NCBI RefSeq assembly: GCF_000179615.1
Contig: NZ_AEDD01000001.1
Coordinates: forward strand, 1 to 64,000
Length of the DNA: 64,000 nucleotides
From: Paenibacillus curdlanolyticus YK9
GTDB taxonomy: Bacteria > Bacillota > Bacilli > Paenibacillales > Paenibacillaceae
Reading direction: 5' to 3'
The notes beneath the pieces are model-generated. The model was given only the letters and a program-made list of their open reading frames with translations, was not told the origin of the DNA and made no database searches. Shown here in pieces: positions 1-7,217 of the stretch; position 1 is the first letter of the stretch, and each line of letters begins with the position of its first letter. The translations under genes and the position numbers were made by a program.

Positions 1-114
1 GATAGTAGTAGGTTGACCGAGGCACCTGGCAGATCCGTAGCACCGTTCGAGCGGGATACCCTTTTCCAATCCAGTGAATCGCTACTTCAAGTCTTTCAGC
101 GCGGCTGGGTTCGT
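1..114 (-). CDS. IS3-family transposase OrfB, N-terminal fragment
   Basis: In the -1 frame relative to OrfA the minus strand stays open from the A8 run to the window edge. It reads KNEPSRAERLEVAIHWIGKG followed by YPARTVLRICQVPRSTYYY, the conserved N-terminus of IS3 OrfB (integrase-type subunit). It has no good ribosome site of its own. Expression by programmed -1 frameshifting from OrfA is therefore expected from family knowledge. The DDE catalytic core lies outside the window. Confidence 0.8.
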
Positions 115-417
115 TTTTTTTAAAAGGTCTTTCAGAATGTTGTTTTCCAGTTCTTTCTCACCCAGCAGCTTCAAAGCTTCCTTGTATTTATGCTCTAATT
201 CATGGAAGTTTGCTGCATCTTGTTTCATCTGCTTCGCTTCATCCTGTTTGCGTACCACTATATCACCCACCTCATCCTGGTATTGACGAACCCACGTGCT
301 TAGTGTACTCGGAGACATACCTTGCTGACGGGCAACTACCTCTACCCTGTACCCGGCTAGCACTTCGGCTACCAGCTCCTTCTTCACCATTACAGGGCAT
401 CGAAACCTTCTTTTCAT
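82..417 (-). CDS. IS3-family transposase OrfA (HTH protein)
   Basis: This is the 111-residue DNA-binding subunit of an IS3-type transposase. Residues 1-50 form a helix-turn-helix (GYRVEVVARQQGMSPSTLSTW), and residues 60-105 form a heptad-rich helix like the leucine zipper of OrfA proteins. I chose ATG 417 because GGAGGAA lies 6 nt upstream; a GTG at 432 is in frame but overlaps that site. The last codons read through an A8 run (minus strand, 121-114), so a -1 slip would join OrfA to OrfB. Length and composition fit the family. Confidence 0.9.
   Translation of the reverse strand: MKRRFRCPVMVKKELVAEVLAGYRVEVVARQQGMSPSTLSTWVRQYQDEVGDIVVRKQDEAKQMKQDAANFHELEHKYKEALKLLGEKELENNILKDLLKKTNPAALKDLK
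114..121 (-). other. Programmed -1 frameshift site (A8 slippery run)
   Basis: On the minus strand, TTTT is followed by eight A residues and CG. OrfA reads TTA AAA AAA ACG. Slipping back one base gives AAA AAA AAC, which opens directly into OrfB. An A-run slippery site at the OrfA/OrfB junction is the standard arrangement for IS3-family transposases. I did not model the stimulatory downstream structure. Confidence 0.7.
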
Positions 418-494
418 GGACAATTCCTCCACTTCTTCTAAGTTTATATGAAGTGGTGAAAGTGTCCAAGTTGATTAGGGGGCTATAAAGCTCG

Positions 495-866
495 GTCCGT
501 TAGAGCGCCAAGTCCTCTCACTAACGCTAGATTACACACTAATCGTCCCTGCTCGGATGGAATAGATACCGCCCGAAGCGGGGAGAACCAGTCGTCGAAT
601 TCTAACGGACTCCAGAGCCGCTAACCCCCGCGAAACGCGCCGATTGCAACTGTAACGGACCTCACAGCCTTTATTTAGCACAATCTGGGCTGCGAAGGGG
701 CAATTTTGGCCCAATAAGGTCTCCTGAGTCCGTTACAGCAAAAAAGTGCCCGATTTGGGCTGAATAAGGTCTCCTCGGTCCGTTAGAATCCCCGTCCATG
801 CTCGGATTGATTGAATAGATACCGCCCGACAACTGGGGAAAGCCAGTAGTCGCATTTCTAACGGAC
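495..866. repeat. Intergenic repeat cluster built on GTCCGTTA / TAACGGAC
   Basis: Six copies of an 8-bp core occur: GTCCGTTA at 495, 728 and 778, and its complement TAACGGAC at 603, 653 and 859. Two same-orientation neighbours are 50 bp apart in each case (603/653 and 728/778). The 728 and 778 copies share the longer segment AATAAGGTCTCCT just upstream. Blocks 551-650 and 798-898 are a second, longer imperfect repeat with common pieces GAATAGATACCGCCCGA and CCCGCGAAACGCGCCG. I see no gene between 486 and 903; the short open frames here arise from the repeats. Confidence 0.75.
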
Positions 867-903
867 CGCAGAGCTCTATTTCCCGCGAAACGCGCCGTTG
901 CAG

Positions 904-1554
904 CTAATCCAGACGCAAACGGTAAAGGCGATACCTCGTTTTCCCGCTCGTCGCAATCAATACGCCCAGATGAACAAGTTTGTGCAGCAGCCTCCGTGCA
1001 TGGCGGTCCGTAATACGCAAATGGCCTGCAAGCTCAGATGGGGCGAACGGACGAAGCAGGCGCCGAGCAAAGCGGACCGCTTCTGCCTCCAACCAGGACC
1101 ATTCGGAAGGCAGTTCCTTCGAAATGAATTTGCCGATGAACGAGAGCACGAGCTGCTGACAGCGCTGGGGCTCATCTTTGATCGAGAGGTAGGCGATCGG
1201 CAAGAAAATCCAGTCATCCAGCGCTAATAAACAATGCCGCCAGCATAAGTCTTTGAATCGTTTGACATCCAAATCTCGGGCGTGAGGACCGTATCCTTGA
1301 ATCTCGATGCCGCCTTTCATGCCTCCTGGCATATAAGCAAGATCCACATAACGGTAGCCATTATGAAAATCACGCACCTCCCACTCCGGATATAGATGGT
1401 CGAAGCTTCGGACGGCAGGAAACCACACCTCTCGCAAAAACTCCACGGTACCATGACCGAGTCCTTTTTCCAACAATTCACGCCGCCTAGGGTTCGTCTC
1501 CTGCACAATTTGCGTTTGTATCCATTCCTCGTACCTTTGCTCAAATCTGGACAT
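904..1554 (-). CDS. VSR/DUF559-like nuclease-fold protein with C-terminal winged helix
   Basis: This 216-residue protein has two parts. Residues 70-135 show the pattern YVDLAYMPGGMKGGIEIQGY, then a conserved HARDLDVKRF and LPIAYLSI. This resembles the PD-(D/E)xK restriction-like core of VSR/DUF559 proteins (Asp, then Glu-x-Gln). Residues 160-216 look like a winged helix (SELAGHLRITDRHARRLLHKL). Function is unknown; similar proteins in related bacteria are often labelled regulators. A minus-strand terminator-like hairpin lies about 37 bp upstream of the start, in its leader. It could be a DNA-binding regulator that kept a nuclease scaffold, or a repair nuclease. Confidence 0.6.
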   Translation of the reverse strand: MSRFEQRYEEWIQTQIVQETNPRRRELLEKGLGHGTVEFLREVWFPAVRSFDHLYPEWEVRDFHNGYRYVDLAYMPGGMKGGIEIQGYGPHARDLDVKRFKDLCWRHCLLALDDWIFLPIAYLSIKDEPQRCQQLVLSFIGKFISKELPSEWSWLEAEAVRFARRLLRPFAPSELAGHLRITDRHARRLLHKLVHLGVLIATSGKTRYRLYRLRLD

Positions 1555-1593
1555 GCGCGCTCTCTCCTTTCAATCACCACGGGATTTAAACAG

Positions 1594-1629
1594 AAAAAAG
1601 CCGCCCCGATACAAAAGTATCGAAGCGGC
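1594..1629 (-). terminator. Minus-strand intrinsic terminator or attenuator upstream of the 904-1554 gene
   Basis: The arms are at 1600-1612 and 1617-1629 around an AAAA loop, with two mismatches. On the minus strand they are followed by six T residues; on the plus strand there is no T tract. It sits upstream of a minus-strand start codon at 1554, and the next gene to the right is on the plus strand, so no obvious upstream gene needs it. A leader attenuator is the simplest reading. Confidence 0.55.
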
Positions 1630-1794
1630 GTGTGCTTCACGACCGAATTGTTAATAGTTTACATCGAAAAAGGCTTGACGGCAATAACAGGTTGCATAAA
1701 GGATTTATTAGGTTTGATGCGAACAAACCCGTTTGGACATAAAGGAAATTGTGGTAAAGTAAGGGTGGACTGCTTAATTAGGAGGGGCTTCAGC

Positions 1795-1983
1795 ATGTAC
1801 GAATATACGTTTGTCGAGACATCTCTCGGCGGTTTTTTCAGCTCGGCTACGCATCGGGAAACAATCGAAGAGTATGCGAAGGAAGGGTGGCGACTCGTAC
1901 AAGTGCTGCCTACGAATTATAACGGGCATGGCAAACCGGCGGCTTACGAGATTATTTTTGAGCGGCTCATCCAAGAAGGGTAG
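1795..1983 (+). CDS. DUF4177-family small protein
   Basis: The 62-residue product starts at ATG 1795, with AGGAGGGG about 8 nt upstream. The sequence (MYEYTFVETSLGG, then EGWRLVQVLPTNYNG and AAYEIIFER) matches the compact beta-alpha-beta layout of DUF4177 proteins, in which an EGW motif is typical. The role is unknown. It ends 3 bp before the GNAT gene and is probably co-transcribed with it. A possible sigma-A promoter (TTGGAC 1733, TAAAGT 1755, spacer 16) lies upstream. Confidence 0.75.
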   Translation: MYEYTFVETSLGGFFSSATHRETIEEYAKEGWRLVQVLPTNYNGHGKPAAYEIIFERLIQEG

Positions 1984-1986
1984 AAG

Positions 1987-2484
1987 ATGATCAGACAATT
2001 GCTGCATACAGATGTTGAAGATTATTGGAAACTAAGGCTTGCCGCTCTCCAAGGGTTCCCTGAAGCTTTCGGTGCTTCTTATGAGGAGGTAAAGGACAAT
2101 TCAATTGCTGCCGTGAGAGAACGAATTGGCATTACGGAAGAAAATTTCATTTTAGGCGCATTTCAAGAGGGGCAATTGATCGGTATGGTCGGGTTTAGAA
2201 GAGAGCATCAGGTGAAGGTGAAGCATAAAGGAATCCTATGGGGCATGTATGTGAAGCAAGATTTTCAAGGTAGAGGAATTGGAAAAGAGTTGGTGCAAGA
2301 ATTGATCAGCAGGGCAAAGCAACTACAGGGGTTAGAGCAGATCAATCTAATGGTGGCTGATCACAATGATCGTGCAATTGCGTTGTACCACACAATTGGA
2401 TTTACGAAATATGGTAAAGAAATGAATGCGATGAAGCTAGGAAACTCATACGTGCATGAAGATTTAATGGTTTATCGATTATAA
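1987..2484 (+). CDS. GNAT-family N-acetyltransferase
   Basis: A 165-residue GCN5-related acetyltransferase that would transfer an acetyl group from acetyl-CoA to an amine; the substrate is unknown. The acetyl-CoA pyrophosphate loop is visible as QGRGIGK (residues 94-100) after the beta-4 strand GILWGMYVK. The C-terminal NDRAIALYHTIGFTKYG is motif B. Length is normal. It follows the DUF4177 gene by 3 bp and precedes a nucleotidyltransferase by 6 bp, so the three probably form one transcript. Confidence 0.88.
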   Translation: MIRQLLHTDVEDYWKLRLAALQGFPEAFGASYEEVKDNSIAAVRERIGITEENFILGAFQEGQLIGMVGFRREHQVKVKHKGILWGMYVKQDFQGRGIGKELVQELISRAKQLQGLEQINLMVADHNDRAIALYHTIGFTKYGKEMNAMKLGNSYVHEDLMVYRL

Positions 2485-2490
2485 GCGAAG

Positions 2491-3054
2491 GTGAGGTTTT
2501 TAATCATTTTCGAAGAACAGCTTAAAGACTATATCAACAATGAACCGTATTTAATAGAAGATTTGAAGCTAGTAAGCGAATTAAACCTGCCTGACTGTTA
2601 CATCGCCGCGGGTTACATTCGGAGTATGGTGTGGGATCGGCTTCAGGGGCTGGAGTCTCGCGGCAAGCATAGCGATATTGACGTGGTGTTTTTCGACCCT
2701 ACGAATCTATCGGAAGCTCGAGATCATGCCATTGAAGCTGAGCTGATCGCTCGAACTGGCAACGAAAAGTGGTCGGTTAAAAATCAAGCAAGGATGCATA
2801 TTCAAAATGGCGACGCGCCATATCAGAATACGACGGACGCGATCTCGTATTGGCCGGAGACGGCAACTGCGATTGGAGTTAGGCTCGATCCTGACAATGA
2901 AATCGAGATCATTGCGCCGTATGGACTCGATGATTTATTTCAGATGGTCGTTCGAAGGGCTCCGTTATTTCTGGATAAGGCTTATTACATGCGAAGAGTA
3001 GCTGGTAAGAATTGGAAGAATCAGTGGAGCGGTATAAAGATAATTGAGGAGTAA
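2491..3054 (+). CDS. Nucleotidyltransferase-fold protein (COG3575 / DUF925 type)
   Basis: This 187-residue protein carries AAGYIRSMVWD (residues 39-49) and HSDIDVVFFD (60-69), the G-x-x-R and D-x-D pattern of the minimal nucleotidyltransferase fold. The family is conserved in many bacteria, with no established substrate. The start is GTG 2491 with only a weak purine-rich ribosome site. It is 6 bp after the GNAT gene. The following gene is about 60 bp away and may belong to the same transcript. Confidence 0.72.
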   Translation: MRFLIIFEEQLKDYINNEPYLIEDLKLVSELNLPDCYIAAGYIRSMVWDRLQGLESRGKHSDIDVVFFDPTNLSEARDHAIEAELIARTGNEKWSVKNQARMHIQNGDAPYQNTTDAISYWPETATAIGVRLDPDNEIEIIAPYGLDDLFQMVVRRAPLFLDKAYYMRRVAGKNWKNQWSGIKIIEE

Positions 3055-3114
3055 CGAACATGCGTAGCGTCATCCAAGGGATAAATCTTTTAAGAGAGGG
3101 GCTACACAACGAAG

Positions 3115-3495
3115 ATGAATCAAGAATATGAGCAAGCGAGCTTAGATGTATACAAAAGCTTTATCGACGATCTGGTCGATATTCGTCCAGGCGTATTGAC
3201 GTTGTGGGCGGAATCGAAAGGCTGGCCTAAAACCGAAGAAAATGCAAAATTCAATTCGTTTTTGAGCGAGCTAACGCAAGAGCAAAGAGCAATATTGGCC
3301 ATGATGATCCAGCAGTCTAGAGACGGCGGGATTCATGATGTGTTGGCTTATTTGTCCGAGGAAACGAATTTGAACGGGCTGAAGATTATGAAAAATGACG
3401 TGGAAATGTCAGTAGAGCCTTTTGGCACCCAGCTTTATTTTGACTGGGTTTGCAGAAGAGAGGGAGACGATTGGCCGGATTCCCGCCACGACTAG
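3115..3495 (+). CDS. Uncharacterised 126-residue protein (DUF6547-like)
   Basis: An acidic soluble protein with no signal peptide or membrane segment. The first 90 residues look helical (YKSFIDDLVDIRPGVLTLWA, then LTQEQRAILAMMIQQSRDGG). The second half ends in a Trp-rich acidic tail (YFDWVCRREGDDWPD). The pattern resembles small Bacillales proteins grouped as DUF6547, from memory and without a search. A ribosome site GAGAGGGG lies some 15 nt upstream. No function can be assigned. Confidence 0.6.
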   Translation: MNQEYEQASLDVYKSFIDDLVDIRPGVLTLWAESKGWPKTEENAKFNSFLSELTQEQRAILAMMIQQSRDGGIHDVLAYLSEETNLNGLKIMKNDVEMSVEPFGTQLYFDWVCRREGDDWPDSRHD

Positions 3496-3506
3496 GAGAC
3501 GATGGA

Positions 3507-3581
3507 GTGAACCAGATCGATGAGCGGTTTAATAAAATATCGGAGGTTATAGGCCACACAGGGACTGGAATCAATATGTAA
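3507..3581 (+). CDS. Possible 24-residue peptide or gene remnant
   Basis: A GTG at 3507 opens a short frame reading NQIDERFNKISEVIGHTGTG and ending at 3581. It follows AGGAGACGATGGA, an acceptable ribosome site. The sequence looks protein-like rather than random, and could be the start of a gene whose remainder was deleted before the DinB gene at 3611. I cannot tell a genuine small peptide from a remnant. Confidence 0.3.
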   Translation: MNQIDERFNKISEVIGHTGTGINM

Positions 3582-3610
3582 TTTAATTCCATAAGGAGGT
3601 GAATTTACGA

Positions 3611-4105
3611 ATGAGTGAATCGAGCTTAATTGCCATCTACCAAAATGGTCTGCACAAGTATTCGATGGAGCAACTCCGATCGATACCTGAACCGGGCGTA
3701 TGGTCCCTTGGTCAAATGTATGACCATGTCATCCTCACTGCGCTTGATTACTTGGACCAAGTGGAAAATTGCTCATCTGCGAATGAAGAGCAATCGCTCG
3801 GGAAGACAGAGGCGGGCGAGCATATTCTCCGGCAAGGCGGCTTTCCGCCGATCAAAATCAAGCTGCCGAACGGTCCCGAAAACTCGCCCAGCAACACTGA
3901 AACGAAAGAGGAGCTGCTTCGAGGTTTTGATTTGATTATTCATCGCATGGAACAATGGGAAACGAAGCTTGATGCGATCAATCCGAACTATAAAATTCAG
4001 CATGGCGGCTTTGGTTGGCTGAACGCGCGCGAATGGTTTGGCCTGATCGATATGCATTTCCGTCATCATTTGCGGCAGAAGAACGAACTGGAACAACGAT
4101 TATAA
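3611..4105 (+). CDS. DinB-family protein (putative metal-dependent thiol hydrolase/transferase fold)
   Basis: The 164-residue protein has the DinB four-helix-bundle layout: an N-terminal helix, WSLGQMYDHVILTALDYL with the first metal-type His (H39), and C-terminal MHFRHHLRQK with H149 and H153. Those three His residues are the usual metal ligands of the fold. ATG 3611 is preferred over GTG 3599 because AAGGAGGT (3593-3600) lies 10 nt before it and overlaps the GTG. Substrate is unknown. It is followed 19 bp later by the next gene in the same direction. Confidence 0.8.
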   Translation: MSESSLIAIYQNGLHKYSMEQLRSIPEPGVWSLGQMYDHVILTALDYLDQVENCSSANEEQSLGKTEAGEHILRQGGFPPIKIKLPNGPENSPSNTETKEELLRGFDLIIHRMEQWETKLDAINPNYKIQHGGFGWLNAREWFGLIDMHFRHHLRQKNELEQRL

Positions 4106-4124
4106 TTAGGGGGGTAAACCTACA

Positions 4125-5180
4125 ATGGCAATCTTACCAATTAATCCAGCGCCACTCATTAACTGTCGCATGCACTATGCGCTCATGCTTTCGATCATCA
4201 CGAAAATGGACAATCATGAGCCGTGGCTTTATAGCAACTTTGCTAATTTACAATGCAATAAAGAGGGGTATCAAGGCAATCTCAATAATGATTTACGGTT
4301 TTGCAAAAGTGATAATCCGGCCTATTATACTTCGATCATTGATTTGGAAATCGTAAAAGCGCCGACTTTTCAAAAGCTGAATTGCTCGCTGCTCGATGTG
4401 CTTCGACAAGCGATTGCTGCTAACAAATACGTGTATATGTTTGCTAACAAATATTACATTCCTTCGACGCCATTTTATCAGGAATCATCAATGACGCAGG
4501 ATTTATTGGTGTATGGCGTGGATGAAGATAACGAACTGTTCTACATTCTTTGTTATGATAAAAATAAACTGCTATCCTCCATTCCTGTCAGCTTTGAAAA
4601 TATGGAATTGGCAATCCAGCATAGCCATTACGAATTTTGGAATGAAACGATGTCCTTCATTCAGTGTCCGGATGAATCGTTTGCTTTCCGGGCTCGCTCG
4701 AATGAGGTTGATATCCGGCAATTGCTGAATGATTTGGTCGATTATATGGAGTCAACCTGCCGATCTGAAGTTGTTCGTCAAACGATTAACGCTGAGCTTT
4801 ATGATTTTGGCATATCGACGTACGATACTTTCAAACGATGGATTGCGGATGAATATGTGAGATACAAAGATTTTGATCCGTTGATTGGGCTTACGACGAT
4901 TTGGGAGCATAAGAAGCTGATGCACGCTCGGGTTCGCTACTTGCATCACTTGCAGCTGATCGATATGCCTTCATCCCTGCTAGAGGAATTCGAACAATTG
5001 GAAATCAAAGCGTTAGGCTTGCGAAATCTAGCAATCAAAATGAAGTACCATAATCGATTAGACTTTGAACAATTTTATGCGAAGATGGATGAAGTGCGCG
5101 ATGCGGAAGTCGCAATACTGCCGGAGCTGATTCATCGGTTGGAAATGAAGCTTGCTGGGCATATCGAACAGACGGTATAG
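4125..5180 (+). CDS. BtrH-N-like cysteine-peptidase-fold protein
   Basis: This 351-residue protein has no signal peptide. An early NCRMHYALMLSIITKMD and a later LLVYGVDEDNELFYILCYDKN resemble the papain-like BtrH N-terminal domain, found in natural-product acyltransferases such as BtrH and in NRPS-linked genes. The C-terminal 200 residues are helical and charged. The assignment is from pattern only, and the expected Cys/His/Asp set is not proven. The ribosome site AGGGGGG precedes ATG 4125. It lies between the DinB gene and a membrane-anchored HTH-like protein with short gaps, suggesting an operon. Confidence 0.5.
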   Translation: MAILPINPAPLINCRMHYALMLSIITKMDNHEPWLYSNFANLQCNKEGYQGNLNNDLRFCKSDNPAYYTSIIDLEIVKAPTFQKLNCSLLDVLRQAIAANKYVYMFANKYYIPSTPFYQESSMTQDLLVYGVDEDNELFYILCYDKNKLLSSIPVSFENMELAIQHSHYEFWNETMSFIQCPDESFAFRARSNEVDIRQLLNDLVDYMESTCRSEVVRQTINAELYDFGISTYDTFKRWIADEYVRYKDFDPLIGLTTIWEHKKLMHARVRYLHHLQLIDMPSSLLEEFEQLEIKALGLRNLAIKMKYHNRLDFEQFYAKMDEVRDAEVAILPELIHRLEMKLAGHIEQTV

Positions 5181-5191
5181 GAGGATCACTT

Positions 5192-5554
5192 TTGAAATCA
5201 ATCAATTTCACGCATGTCATTAGCTCAACGATCTTAGGCGTCGCACTTATCATAGGGTGCTTGATCTTCGCGGGGAACGATAAGAGCGCGTCAGGAAGCG
5301 GGCCACAAGAAATTGCGGCGGTCAGCCTAACCAAGCCGCTGTTGACCATTCCAGAAACGGCTGCTTACTTGCATATTCCTGAGTCGAAGGTTAGAACGAT
5401 CATCCAGTGGGAAGTAACGATGTCGAATACGACCGGCACATCCGTAGGTATGGCGCTTCCGGTTATCGAAATAGATGGTGACATGTATGTCATTACCAAA
5501 GGCCTTGAGGAATGGTTACAGGATGCGGTGCACAACAGGAAAGAGTACTTTTAA
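5192..5554 (+). CDS. Membrane-anchored protein with excisionase-type helix-turn-helix
   Basis: The start is TTG 5192, supported by GGAGG 8 nt upstream. Of 120 residues, 8-28 form one hydrophobic segment (ISSTILGVALIIGCLIFAG). After a short linker, LTIPETAAYLHIPESKVRTI resembles the MerR/excisionase HTH, and VIEIDGDMYVITKGLEEWL fits the wing and C-terminal helix seen in such proteins. A DNA-binding domain behind a single membrane segment is uncommon; the topology may instead place this domain outside the cell. Confidence 0.55.
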   Translation: MKSINFTHVISSTILGVALIIGCLIFAGNDKSASGSGPQEIAAVSLTKPLLTIPETAAYLHIPESKVRTIIQWEVTMSNTTGTSVGMALPVIEIDGDMYVITKGLEEWLQDAVHNRKEYF

Positions 5555-5564
5555 GAAATTTTGA

Positions 5565-5593
5565 TTTTGATGAGTATGCCGATGTCATCAAAA
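5565..5593 (+). terminator. Weak intrinsic terminator
   Basis: Arms TTTTGATGA (5565-5573) and TCATCAAAA (5585-5593) form a 9-bp stem about 10 bp after the stop codon. A T-rich stretch CTATTTTTTAT follows 6 bp later. It would end the small-gene cluster before the TetR promoter. Confidence 0.4.
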
Positions 5594-5644
5594 GCACCTA
5601 TTTTTTATAGGTTCAGGCCCTATCTATAAGAGAGAAAAAAAGTC

Positions 5645-5693
5645 TTGACGTCCTTCTTTAATGACCATATTATGGTTACATACCGATGAGTAC
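5645..5693 (+). promoter_or_regulatory. TetR promoter with candidate autoregulatory operator
   Basis: TTGACG (5645-5650) and TATTAT (5668-5673) are 17 bp apart, a near-consensus sigma-A promoter. Transcription would begin near 5680, so the upstream in-frame ATG at 5661 cannot be the start. At 5680-5693 lies ATACCGATGAGTAC. Its complement, GTACTCATCGGTAT, matches 12 of 14 bases of GTACTGAACGGTAT at 6316-6329, in front of the SDR gene. A shared operator for the TetR protein is inferred. Confidence 0.65.
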
Positions 5694-5711
5694 AGAAAGT
5701 TGGATGTAACA

Positions 5712-6293
5712 ATGGTAAGACCGCGGGAGTTTGATGAACAACAAGCATTGTCGGCCGCAATGCAGGTGTTTTGGGAGAAGGGCTATGAGGCAACCTCGAT
5801 CAGCGACCTTACGACGCGTATGGGCATTCAACGTCCAAGCCTGTATGCGGCATTCGGAGGAAAGAAGGAGCTGTTCGAAACGGTTCTTCACAAATACACG
5901 CAAATCAGTTTAACCTACATCGAGAACCTGCTTTCTCGAGCGCCTTCAGCAAGAGAGGCTGTGCGTATTTACTTGCAGGGGATTATCGAAGGAGGCGGCG
6001 GGAGACAAACGAACTTAGGCTGCTTATGCATAAACACGATGGTAGAGCTGGCGCCGCATGACCAGAGCTTTGCTCATCTCACCAAAGACTATCAGCTGCG
6101 AATTACCGAGCTGCTTCGGCAGACGATAGAGGATGGTATTCGTAAAGGCGAGCTTGCAAGCGGCTTGAACGCTGTCGCCATTGCACGGGCATTAACGGTT
6201 TCGGCCGTCGGGCTTGCCGTTACGATGAAGTCGGCTCCCGAGCACGCGTATGTTGAAAATGCTGTAACTGAACTGCTTACTTTGCTCGTATGA
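5712..6293 (+). CDS. TetR/AcrR-family transcriptional repressor
   Basis: A 193-residue regulator. Residues 20-50 hold the HTH (ATSISDLTTRMGIQRPSLYA, then AFGGKKELFETVL), and the rest is an all-helical ligand domain. The layout is that of the TetR proteins often paired with short-chain dehydrogenases. ATG 5712 is chosen because the promoter at 5645-5673 excludes ATG 5661. The SDR gene begins 62 bp downstream with its own promoter and a copy of the putative operator, so the SDR is the likely target. Confidence 0.85.
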   Translation: MVRPREFDEQQALSAAMQVFWEKGYEATSISDLTTRMGIQRPSLYAAFGGKKELFETVLHKYTQISLTYIENLLSRAPSAREAVRIYLQGIIEGGGGRQTNLGCLCINTMVELAPHDQSFAHLTKDYQLRITELLRQTIEDGIRKGELASGLNAVAIARALTVSAVGLAVTMKSAPEHAYVENAVTELLTLLV

Positions 6294-6304
6294 GCACTTT
6301 TTTT

Positions 6305-6332
6305 TTGCCAGTTATGTACTGAACGGTATTAA
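6305..6332 (+). promoter_or_regulatory. SDR gene promoter with candidate TetR operator in the spacer
   Basis: TTGCCA (6305-6310) and TATTAA (6327-6332) are separated by 16 bp. The 14-bp motif GTACTGAACGGTAT (6316-6329) fills most of the spacer and is an inverted near-copy of the site next to the TetR promoter. Repressor binding here would block RNA polymerase. Confidence 0.6.
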
Positions 6333-6355
6333 ATGAAAACAGGAGGTTATGGACG

Positions 6356-7072
6356 TTGAACTCGAATACGACCATTGCATTGATAACAGGAGCGAATAAA
6401 GGGATTGGCTTGGAAATTGGAAGGCAGCTGGGACGGCAGGGGGCAATCGTGATTCTAGGAGCAAGAGCAATAGAGAAAGCTGAGCGCGCGGCTGCGCGGC
6501 TGCAAGAAGAGAATATTCAAGCTTTCCCGATTGAACTCGACGTGACCAGCAGCGAGCATATCCAAGCAGCTGCAGCGAAGATCGAGGCGGAATACGGCAA
6601 GCTGGACATTCTTGTGAACAATGCGGGCACTTTTTTGGATCATGAAGGCAATAACACAGATGTTATGCAGCGGTCACTTGAAGTGAACCTGTTAGGGCCG
6701 CATGCTTTGACAGAAGCGCTCCTCCCCCTCATCGAAGCAAGCCCGGCAGGACGAATCGTGAATCAATCGAGCATTCTTGGATCGGTTGGCACCATCTTAT
6801 CCGACGAGTTTCTTGGAAGAGCGTCCGCTCCCGCTTATACGGTTTCGAAAGCTGCGTTGAACGCTTGGACTGCGCAGTTATCCATCAGGCTGGGCGGAAC
6901 GAACGTGAAGGTAAACGCCTGCCACCCGGGTTGGGTGAAGACGGATATGGGCGGGCCGAATGCGGTCATGGAGATCGAGGAAGGAGCCGAAACGGCGGTA
7001 TGGTTAGCTACGCTTCCGAGTGACGGACCGACCGGAGGCTTCTACCACAAACAAGAGAAATTGCCTTGGTAA
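6356..7072 (+). CDS. SDR-family NAD(P)-dependent oxidoreductase
   Basis: This 238-residue short-chain dehydrogenase reduces or oxidises a carbonyl/alcohol with NAD(P). The cofactor loop TGANKGIG is near residues 12-19, NNAG is near 88, and the catalytic Tyr-x3-Lys is Y161-x3-K165 in PAYTVSKAAL. The layout resembles carbonyl reductase-type SDRs. The start is TTG 6356, 9 nt after AGGAGG; no in-frame ATG is available. Control by the adjacent TetR gene is inferred from the shared operator motif. The substrate is unknown. Confidence 0.88.
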   Translation: MNSNTTIALITGANKGIGLEIGRQLGRQGAIVILGARAIEKAERAAARLQEENIQAFPIELDVTSSEHIQAAAAKIEAEYGKLDILVNNAGTFLDHEGNNTDVMQRSLEVNLLGPHALTEALLPLIEASPAGRIVNQSSILGSVGTILSDEFLGRASAPAYTVSKAALNAWTAQLSIRLGGTNVKVNACHPGWVKTDMGGPNAVMEIEEGAETAVWLATLPSDGPTGGFYHKQEKLPW

Positions 7073-7085
7073 TGACGATAAGCAA

Positions 7086-7118
7086 GGGCTCCTGCTCGAT
7101 GAGCAGAAGTCCTTTTTT
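7086..7118 (+). terminator. Intrinsic terminator after the SDR gene
   Basis: GGGCTCCTGCTC and GAGCAGAAGTCC pair around a 3-nt loop with one mismatch and are followed by six T residues. Confidence 0.85.
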
Positions 7119-7217
7119 CCATATTTAAGGAGGTGATTCCCTTTAAAGGTTCGAATATCTATATACGATGGTATTCTGAAGAACCAGCATTTGGGGGGCG
7201 GGAGGTTAGAGGATCAC

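Larger units (their letters stand above)
1..485 (-). mobile_element. IS3-family insertion sequence, truncated by the window edge
   Basis: The element reads on the minus strand. OrfA is complete and the start of OrfB runs off the left edge. Upstream of OrfA, the minus-strand sequence around 443-485 (CCCCCTAATCAACTTGGACA and onward) is the likely terminal inverted repeat. The other end is outside the window, so neither the terminal repeat nor a target duplication can be verified. The frame layout, with OrfB in the -1 frame after an A8 run, is typical of IS3 elements. Confidence 0.85.

Noticed and set aside
5661-5711. Upstream ATG 5661 as the TetR start
   Set aside because: It lies between the -35 and -10 hexamers of a near-consensus promoter, so it would not be in the transcript.
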